From contig JADDOH010001555.1 in assembly GCA_016648135.1 (NCBI GenBank), positions 1 to 64,000 of the forward strand: DNA of 64,000 nucleotides. The letters run 5' to 3'. Shown here piece after piece: positions 56,575-64,000 of this stretch. Within the stretch, counting starts at the first letter, position 1. Each line of letters opens with the position of its first letter. The translations under genes and the position numbers were made by a program. Source of the DNA: Agrypnia vestita. Taxonomy: Eukaryota > Arthropoda > Insecta > Trichoptera > Phryganeidae. The notes beneath the pieces were generated by a model. It was not told the origin of the DNA. It worked only from the letters and a program-made list of their open reading frames with translations, and did no database searches.

Positions 56575-57240
56575 TTGAATGTTGGTGTTGTGGTTAAGTT
56601 AGGATTTGTTCTGCGTACTGCCAGGGTTTTCGAGAATACCCGCGTACTGAGAACTCTTTACAACTCCTTGGTGCGGAGTAGACTCGAGAGTGGCTCGATG
56701 ATCTGGGGGCCACATGAGGGCAAGTACTCTCTTATGGTGGAGAAAGTCCAAAAGAAGTTTCTGAGATATCTCTACATGAGAGAGTACGGGCATTATCCTT
56801 GGCTTTACCCAACCGAGTTTCTCCAGGGTATGCTTGGCTACAATAGTCTAGAGACTAGAAGGAATGTGTATTTGATTACACATTTTTATCGATTGTTGCG
56901 CGGTATGATCGATAATCCTGAAATTATGCAGAGCATTGGTTTGTATGTTCCTGATAATTACATTAGACATCGTCAGCATAAATTGTTTCACATTCCAATA
57001 TACAGGACCAACCTGCCGATGGTTATGCCTGTTGGAAGAACCACAGCTATGCTGAAAAAAAACGCTTTGGGTATCGATATATTCCATGTGTCTGAGGGGA
57101 TTTTCCGAAGCGGGATTCTCCTACACGTTTGACCAGATTTTATGTTATTTTTAATTTATTATTTTATTTTGATACATACTTCCTAATATGTATGCCTTAA
57201 ACATTTTGTTTGTAATATACATATTATCAATAAGTATCGG
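56575..57240 (+). pseudogene. LINE 3' end, family X copy 2
   Basis: The 185-codon frame 56575-57132 contains RVLRTLYNSLVRSRLESGSM then IWGPHEGKY, KVQKKFLRYLYMREYG, a middle segment ending LLRGMIDNP, and LFHIPIYRTNLPMVMPVGRT. L..LY.SLVRS.LE.GS..W......I..VQKKFLR is the post-RT region of Jockey-like LINEs. The frame is unbroken but lacks endonuclease and RT, so it is a 5'-truncated insertion. The first dozen codons may be flanking DNA. A decayed copy is at 6640-7240; both share a 3' UTR with GTTTGTAATATAC. Confidence 0.85.
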
Positions 57241-57297
57241 CTTGCAATACCGTGCCGAAGTCATGATGTGTTGTATTGTGTTTGTATTTTTATTATC

Positions 57298-57460
57298 ATC
57301 GATGGAATTGGTGAACGTTGTATTGTGTAGAGTGATCACTTAAGACAGCTTGTACAAGTTGTAAGCCCTGAGCCATCGCATAAGAGATTTCCATCCACTT
57401 TTCTCATATACAAATAGCGTCGTCACTGTGAGACTTCTATAATTTATCCTTAATTAATCC
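57298..57460 (+). repeat. Dispersed repeat R1 copy
   Basis: GATGGAATTGGTGAACGTTG, GAGTGATCACTTAAGACAGC, GTAAGCCCTGAGCCATC and CGTCACTGTGAGACTTC are in R1 order, directly after the LINE 3' UTR. Confidence 0.8.
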
Positions 57461-58684
57461 AAAATACAGTTTATTCTTTAGAGGTCTTGAAAATAATGTT
57501 TTCTTTAAGTGTTTTTTTTTCCTCTATTTTTTTAAAACAATTTCAGAAAGCTTATATTTAGTAATTTTTAATTTAAAGTTAAAGTTAGTAATTTCCTTTC
57601 AAGATCGTATCAATCAGGTGCATGCAGTGATTAATTTACGTTATTGCATGACATTTACGTGAATATATATTTTAGAAAAAAATACAAATCAAATATTTTC
57701 AGATAGAGTATTACGATATATCAAAATCTTAACAGTGTGATAAAAATTATGTTAGGAATATTTAATTTTTTTTTTTCAAAATATATGTGTACGTAAAATG
57801 TACTCACTGCACGCTTCTGATATCAATATTATTTATTATTTATAACTGCGGCGCGGAACTGCAGTTTACCTCTCCATACCGTAAAATATCAAAACTAATC
57901 TTTTATGACGCATAACGTTATATTTTTTTATTCAAAATTGTGCACGTGTGTGTTAAGTAACAATTTTGATAAAATATAATTTTTATGTTTCGCTTCACCT
58001 ATTAAACTGTCACCAATAAAATCCTGAAGTTTTCGATGTGATCTATTTTGATACGTCATAAAGTACTTAACACCCGAATAGATTTTCCTGGATCCTAACA
58101 ATATTATAAAACACACGTGTTTTATCCAAACTGTGTATTCATATTTATAAATATGTTGTTTATATTCTAAAATTATTTTATTTTATTCCAGATGTCGGTG
58201 TCGGGTCGACTTTATTGCTTAAAATATAAATATTATGATAGCTAAGTAAAAACTCATTTTAAAAATGGACGATCTACAAGTTCGTGTAATATTTTCTTGC
58301 ATCAATCTTGGCAATATTTGTGTGACATCTATTGTCCAATAGAAACGAAATTTTATTTAAAAATGATCTATTTTATTAATATACGTTTTACTTAAAGTTT
58401 TGTTGTGGTTTTCATTTTAAAATGTTACTTTTTTAGTAATTTAATTGGAATGGATTTTTACAGTATAAACAGTAAATTGGAAAGAGTACTGTAAAAAATA
58501 TCTTGTTGAGGACTTGGTATTCAAAATTGTATGGAATAAATGAAAATAATTTAATTAAAAAATAATTTAATATCTCACAAAACGATAATTTCACAAGTTC
58601 ACAAAATGATTACTTTTAGATATATGTATACAACAATTTCTAGAAAATATTATAATGTGCAATTGAAAATATATATATATTTTT
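57461..58684. other. AT-rich spacer, no gene seen
   Basis: Nothing recognisable. Confidence 0.4.
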
Positions 58685-58860
58685 TAAATAGAGATGCGAA
58701 CACGGAATACGTGTCACATCAATATTCTTACTATTTTCAAACTAAGCTAAACGTTTACGCTATGAAAATAGGATTAAGTTGCTGGTCTGGAGTGAGATTC
58801 GAACCCGCGACCTTTGGATCACTAGGCGAGAGTACTAACCACAAGACCAACAAGCTACTC
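58685..58860 (-). repeat. SINE family C, copy 2
   Basis: Same length, boundaries and orientation as 54463-54640, with few substitutions (GTCGCGGGTTCGAATCTCAC box B; GACACGTATTCCGTGTTCGC body). Confidence 0.85.
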
Positions 58861-59959
58861 ATATATTAAAATAAAATATTAGAATAAAATAAAAATGGCA
58901 TATTAAGATAAACTCATAATGTATACATAAATAGTTTCGATACGCACCTTCTATATAAATTTAAATATGCTAATAATTCTTACACATACCTATTACCCTA
59001 ATATTTTAAAAAATGTGACATTGGTAGGTACTAAAAGAATTTAAAAATTTTGTAAAATACTTATTAGAATATTCGTGCGAATGAAATCGAATCTTAAAAA
59101 CCTATATAATATTGATAAGTGGAAAAAAAATAAAGTTTTTGTCTTAACAAATTAATTTTAACGTACAAAGTCTTATCATTTAAAAAAACTACACTTTGTC
59201 GATAAATAGCGATCCCGACGGCGAATAGAACAACTATGCTGTGTCCATGGAAATACCCAAGACGTCATCTGTCATACGGAACGTTACACTTTTACATCAC
59301 TGACATTCTGCAACCAAGCGTAAAAAATATTTAATTCCTTATAGTAAATTAACAAAGTGTTTATCAAAGCATTATTTTTTAAATATAAAAATTAACAATT
59401 ATATGTTGTGAAAAATCTTTTTATCCAAGACTCAAACCCCTGGGTTTACGCGGCAGATGGCTGCATACATAAAGCGTCGACTCCCCCAACGCAGCGGTTG
59501 TAAAAGAAGAATAAGTAGCTATGAATAATTTTATGGAAGGTGAGTAGTATTCGAATTTCGAATGCTCATTCATTCCAGTTTTATGAATGAAAATAAAAAT
59601 AATGTTATTCCAGACCGCGGTCCCTTAGCTGATTGAGTGGTTTTCACCTTTATATATTCAATTGAGGACATTTGCATTTTTATTCCCGAAAATTTATTAC
59701 TACTTTCGCTGATTGGTTTTGCTAGGCCTTCCGGGAAGATGACATCAAGGTATGCTTCCACCTGGTACGCGGCGTTAGCTTTTTCGTCCAATTCAAATTT
59801 TGTATGTATTTTAGAATAAATAAAGGTTTGCTCAGATGATTTGATTATATGGAACAGGGGCGTGCAGTGAGAACATCGAAGACATTACATGAACATATAT
59901 TTTGAAAAACAAAGTAAATTATGTATCTCGTATTATTCCTATCAAAATTATTATCATAA
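58861..59959. other. AT-rich spacer, no gene seen
   Basis: A 73-codon minus frame at 59570-59791 has varied composition but no recognised motif. Confidence 0.35.
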
Positions 59960-60149
59960 CTAGATGTAGCCCGTCAAAAATGACGGTACTTTTACATGTC
60001 GGTTCCTAAGGAATAAGTATTTATTTATATTATTTTTCGAAAAAAAGTTATCAAAAAAAATGTGTAAAGAAGTTACGGACGTTACACGAAGTTACGCGGA
60101 CGGGCGGACAGACAGACAACAGACAACACAGAAATTATTATAATTGGGA
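59960..60149 (-). mobile_element. Helitron-like non-autonomous element, copy 2
   Basis: On the minus strand it starts A then TCCCAATTATAATAATTTCT and ends with hairpin CCGTCA-TTTTT-type-TGACGG (59971-59986), GCTACAT, CTAG, then T. TC start, 3' hairpin, CTAG and A/T flanks are the Helitron pattern. 190 bp, no genes. Matches copy 1 at both ends and in the GTAACTTCGTGTAACGTCCG block. Confidence 0.7.
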
Positions 60150-60544
60150 TATTCAGATTTGAATATAATATCATACAATAATATTCACATAAATATTTTA
60201 TTTCGATGTTTTTTCAACACTATTATATGTTAACGTAAAAGTCATGCTCCAATGTTCTCACTGCACGCGCCTGGTATGGAAGGTATGAGCGAGGAGAGAA
60301 GGGATGGTAAAAAAAAAAACATATGGGGCGAGAAAAGACCTGGCATGATCAGATAAACAAAATATTGAAGAACGGCCCTTTTACAATCTTCAAAAAACGA
60401 AGAGCGAGCCTAAGAGGAAATGAAAGTGAATAAGACAATACAGATTGATCGTTCGTGAACAAACTGTTGTTTTCAAACTGTTCACTGTTCCGAACTAAAG
60501 AACATTAGATAGAAGTTCATTAGATTTTAATATTTTTATAATTC

Positions 60545-60700
60545 GGTTAATTTTTTTATTATTTGTTTAATTGATAATGTTTATAATTTTTAATAACAAT
60601 GATACATGGAAAAGTGTTTACAATTATTATTTTTTTAAATATTTTATACCTTACCAAAAAGAATTATGATTCTTATGTGTGGTGAGAGTTAATTAATATT
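60545..60700 (-). repeat. Probable LINE 3' UTR
   Basis: The minus strand contains CTCACCACACATAAGAATCA then TAATTCTTTTTGGTAAGG, the same hairpin-bearing segment as in the insert at 24886-25135, followed by AT-rich sequence. Confidence 0.5.
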
Positions 60701-61339
60701 GATATTTATTTTCGTTAATTTATTTTTTATACGTTGTAAAAGTGTATTGGAAATGAAGAGTTTTGGTGGACGATTGAATATAAACAGTACAATGAAATGA
60801 ACGACATGAAACTTCGCATCGCTGTAAGGCAAGAGTGGTGTTCCAGAACTGAAGAGTACGATGTTCTATCCTCTCCGCCAACGGCGTCATGGTAAATAAG
60901 TCGGTTAATTTTAAGAATAAATATTTTTTTATCGTACGAATGACAGTTTATAAAATTCACCCAATTGTTTTTTTAATTGATTTTTATTATAAGAGTACCT
61001 AAATCTGAATATAACTTTTTGATTTTCTGTTTTGTAATGCTTCCAATTTCATTTATAAAATAAACTGCAATGTTCTCAAAAAAGAGATGATTCCCGTGAT
61101 GCGTGATGCTGAATGATTGCATTTCTTGCCAAACAAGAGCATCCAATCCAGATGAATACAGCATCTATTATCAAACACAGTCTATCGTTATTTAAGCAGC
61201 ATAACCTAAGTCCATATTATCTTACGGACGCCACTGCTGCCATGAAATTCAATGTTCTTTACCGGTCAAGAAAATAATCTTAATTTTCAATTTACATAAA
61301 ACAAGTACATGGTACTGTAAACCTCGGGAGTAGAATCTT
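60701..61339. other. Spacer, no gene seen
   Basis: Nothing recognisable. Confidence 0.4.
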
Positions 61340-61600
61340 CCAGAATTAAAGGTTGGGAAATAACGAGAGCCAATATTTGCCAAGTATTGGGAGACCCCCC
61401 CGCCTCACCTTTTCACCGCAGCATCAGAAATCCCGCGCAGAGGTATGAGGCAGTATGAGGTATGCGCACGCGCGGCACACGGCGGGAATAAAAGCAATAA
61501 TTGCAATTCCACCCTAACGTATTTATTTATGCGCTTAGCTACCCCACGGTGGAGGGGGGAGGGAGCCAGTGGCGGGGGTAATGACACAAGCGACAATTGT
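61340..61600. other. GC-rich block, possible conserved non-coding element
   Basis: CCCCCCCGCCTCACC, GCGCACGCGCGGCACACGGC and CCACGGTGGAGGGGGGAGGG lie in otherwise AT-rich DNA. Short frames on both strands are unrecognised. Confidence 0.35.
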
Positions 61601-62069
61601 TTTAAATATACATACACATACAACATGTGTTATAATAATTAGTACTTAAAAATCAAGTTAAATGATAAATAATATAAACCTCGTTGTACTGAAAGATACT
61701 TGTATAAACGACACAATTCAAAATAATTTACATTTATATAATATATATTATAGCATTACATTAATTGATAAATTTTATTTTATTAAAAAAATAGGTCATA
61801 GTGAACTTTGTGAGAAGTCAGTATTAATAAAGAGCCCCTAACAGGGTATTTCAGACCTTGTCCACAACATTTTTAAGAATATGAGTTTACAACTATCTGT
61901 AAAAAATTGTAAAGTGCTATTTAATCGTGCAATAAAATAAAATAAAATTTCTCGCCAATAATGGTAGTGGAATTTTTGACATCGCGTTGACATTATATTT
62001 CAATCAACTAATACAACTGAATTTTTTAATTAGTTGAGCAACTTTATGGATTAACATTTAAAAAATATA
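61601..62069. other. AT-rich spacer, no gene seen
   Basis: Nothing recognisable. Confidence 0.4.
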
Positions 62070-62240
62070 TATTATTTGTTTCTGTCCACTTATTATTATT
62101 TATTTATTAATTACACCTACATGTTTCGGAATGTTTTGAAACTTTCCATCGTTAGGGTGTTTTATAAATGTAAAAAATTTACGAATCATGTAGGTGTAGT
62201 TAGTAAATAAATAATAATTAGTGGATACAAACAAATAATA
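62070..62240. repeat. Palindromic repeat with Penelope-like core
   Basis: Left arm (TTTGTTTCTGTCCACTTATT, then TTACACCTACATG) and right arm (CATGTAGGTGTAGTTAGTAA, then GTGGATACAAACAAATAAT) are inverses of about 50 bp. On the minus strand the loop reads CTAACGATGGAAAG, then CATTCCGAAACATG, reminiscent of the CTGA.GATGG...CCGAAAC cores elsewhere in the window but with a changed first half. Confidence 0.65.
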
Positions 62241-63769
62241 AAATCTTTTTTTTTAATTTAAATGTATTTACTTAAATATTTATGTATATATTTTAATAAA
62301 AACCAAAGAGGATTGAAATACCGGTATGTATCAAAGGATTTTAAACATAAAAATATTTTTATTTTCGTGATAAAATGTAAATAAATTCATTTTAAAAATG
62401 TGAATATATTTACTTCAATTAACAAAAAAAAAAACAATTAACATTTAAATTGGAACTCAATCAAACAAAATATTAACATTCTATAGAATATTTTCTATTA
62501 AAATATTCTGAACCAAAAAAACAAATCACTTTGAATTAGGGGTTTCCACCTTCAATTGCCGGTATATTGCTCTACCAATTACACTATTTTTATTACCAAT
62601 ACTGAAACTAATCTATAGAACTTCTCTTTTTGATAAGACGTATTTTTCTTGCCGGTGATAAGTATATTGTATTTTTTTTTCATTGTATATAATATTATAT
62701 AAGAGATTTTTTTGATACAAAGAGATACACAACAATAGATGTGTGTGATCTCAAAAATAGCAAAATCACAAATAAATTGTGATTTCATTTAAAATTAAAA
62801 TTTATTGCTATATTTGTTGTATCATATTTCGATGTTTGTCTTTTTTCTGTTATATTACACAATAACTTTTATAGTGCTCTGTTGTCAATATGTAAATGTC
62901 CAGAATGATCAATTTAAAAAAACAATAAAAGCTAAAGAAACAGTAAAAGCAACTTTAAAAAGCGAGGATGTATTTATGACAACCCCTTTGACGTGTATAT
63001 CGTGTCTGCATATAATAAAAAATTTAAGTATTATTAAGTGAAGAAATTTTTAGAAGCAATAAAGTCTGGGATGTTGTTTTAATATAGATAATCTAGACCC
63101 AGATTCATGGTTGTTTATGCTCTCCACGCGGACTTCTGGGATTATTTTTTTTTACATTTCGATTAAATTTGTTTGTTGATCTCACGAACTAGCTTAACAA
63201 TATCAAGTGTTTTTGCCTAATAAAAAGCTGTGTTAGCAAAAACAAAATATAAATAAATTTTATAAAAGCTATTTTACCTCGATTGCTATTCAAATATTCT
63301 AAACTACGAATAAAAGCTAAAAAGTAATATTTAATGTGTGTGACAAGTTTTTACCTAACATTATATGATATGTCTTCAGAGATTTAAGCGTTTCTAAATT
63401 TAATTTGGTTGGTGAAAAATGTTACCGGTATAGTTAAATAACGTACATAAATGTACATAGAAGGATATAATAACTTACTGTTATTAGAAATATCAGTTGT
63501 TTGTATGAGTAAATATATATATTTTTTAATAACTTGTTAAATAAATATGATAACATACAGAAAATATACTAAAACCCATAATTTAACACGCTGATTTCCA
63601 TTTAAAATAACAGTTTAGATACTATTTACGTATTCGATGCACAAATTTACTTTCTCTTAAATTTTAAGCAGAAACATTATTAAAAACAGTTATTTTAATT
63701 TATTTTTTCTAAATTGTTTTATAATTATTCTGTTTTAATTTATATCAAGGTTTCAGAATATTCGGAGTA
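62241..63769. other. AT-rich spacer, no gene seen
   Basis: The frame at 62805-63041 is AT-driven and hydrophobic at first but shows no motif. Nothing else. Confidence 0.4.
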
Positions 63770-63995
63770 TGTTCAAGTTTTTCAAGAATACAATACTGGA
63801 TAATATCCCCAGGGGATCATTAATCAAGTATAGTAGATGTCTCATAGAGACGAGGCTATTTTTTATATGGGGAAGTAGGTATGGAAGTTTTTATGGGTAT
63901 TCAAAGGGCTTACGACCATTCCTACGGCTGGTTTAAGTGATCACTTTACACAATGTAACGTTCACCAATTCCATCCATGACAGACTACCACATCT
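63770..63995 (-). repeat. Dispersed repeat R1, longest copy
   Basis: On the minus strand: GGATGGAATTGGTGAACGTT, GTAAAGTGATCACTTAAACC, GGTCGTAAGCCC, CTTCCATACCTACTTCC and TCGTCTCTATGAGACATC. The copy may extend past the window edge. Confidence 0.8.
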
Positions 63996-64000
63996 ATCTT

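Noticed and set aside
62805..63041. Membrane protein gene
   Set aside because: Hydrophobicity follows from T-rich codons in AT-rich DNA. No conserved motif or start context.

Overview
This is an AT-rich stretch of arthropod nuclear DNA, most likely insect. The signs are mariner, PIF/Harbinger, Penelope-like and non-LTR elements, several tRNA-headed short repeats, and one eukaryotic tRNA-Lys gene whose sequence matches the metazoan form and ends in a pol III T-run. The frequent GTAGGTAC-type words recall lepidopteran and aphid genomes, but the order cannot be fixed by eye. No complete host protein gene is visible. The window reads as intergenic or giant-intron DNA built from layered transposon debris.

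Layout. 0-7 kb: a tRNA-headed repeat, mariner copy 1 (1385-2665), a possible small exon (3939-4067, + strand), a LINE relic, a Helitron-like short element (4946-5228) and a LINE 3' end. 7-20 kb: a Penelope GIY-YIG fragment, two decayed mariner-like fragments around 8.8 and 9.7 kb, a run of three LINE relics (11.6-13.3 kb), an exact 70-bp tandem duplication and another LINE relic. 20-31 kb: LINE ends, a palindromic hammerhead-like Penelope repeat, minus-strand tRNA-headed SINEs, a GC-rich island beside a possible signal-peptide exon (27270-27680, - strand), a PIF/Harbinger deletion derivative (27744-28569) and a fold-back repeat (30759-31375).

31-46 kb: a LINE relic, tRNA-Lys(CTT) at 34990-35062, a cluster of one dispersed repeat, and a three-layer nest at 36492-38362 in which a fold-back element carries both a LINE and a Harbinger-like element. 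46-64 kb: mariner copy 2 (46193-47476), tandem repeats, LINE ends, paired tRNA-headed SINEs, a palindromic MITE, a second copy of the 6.6-kb LINE (56575-57240), a second Helitron-like element and a Penelope-like palindrome.

How the parts relate. The two mariner copies are nearly identical but broken at different places, so neither encodes a working transposase. The non-autonomous elements (Harbinger derivatives, Helitron-like, SINEs, MITEs) lack their own enzymes here and would depend on partners elsewhere. GC-richer islands of 150-350 bp stand between the repeats. They could be regulatory DNA of a neighbouring gene, but that is inference. All family calls come from reading motifs; no database search was run.
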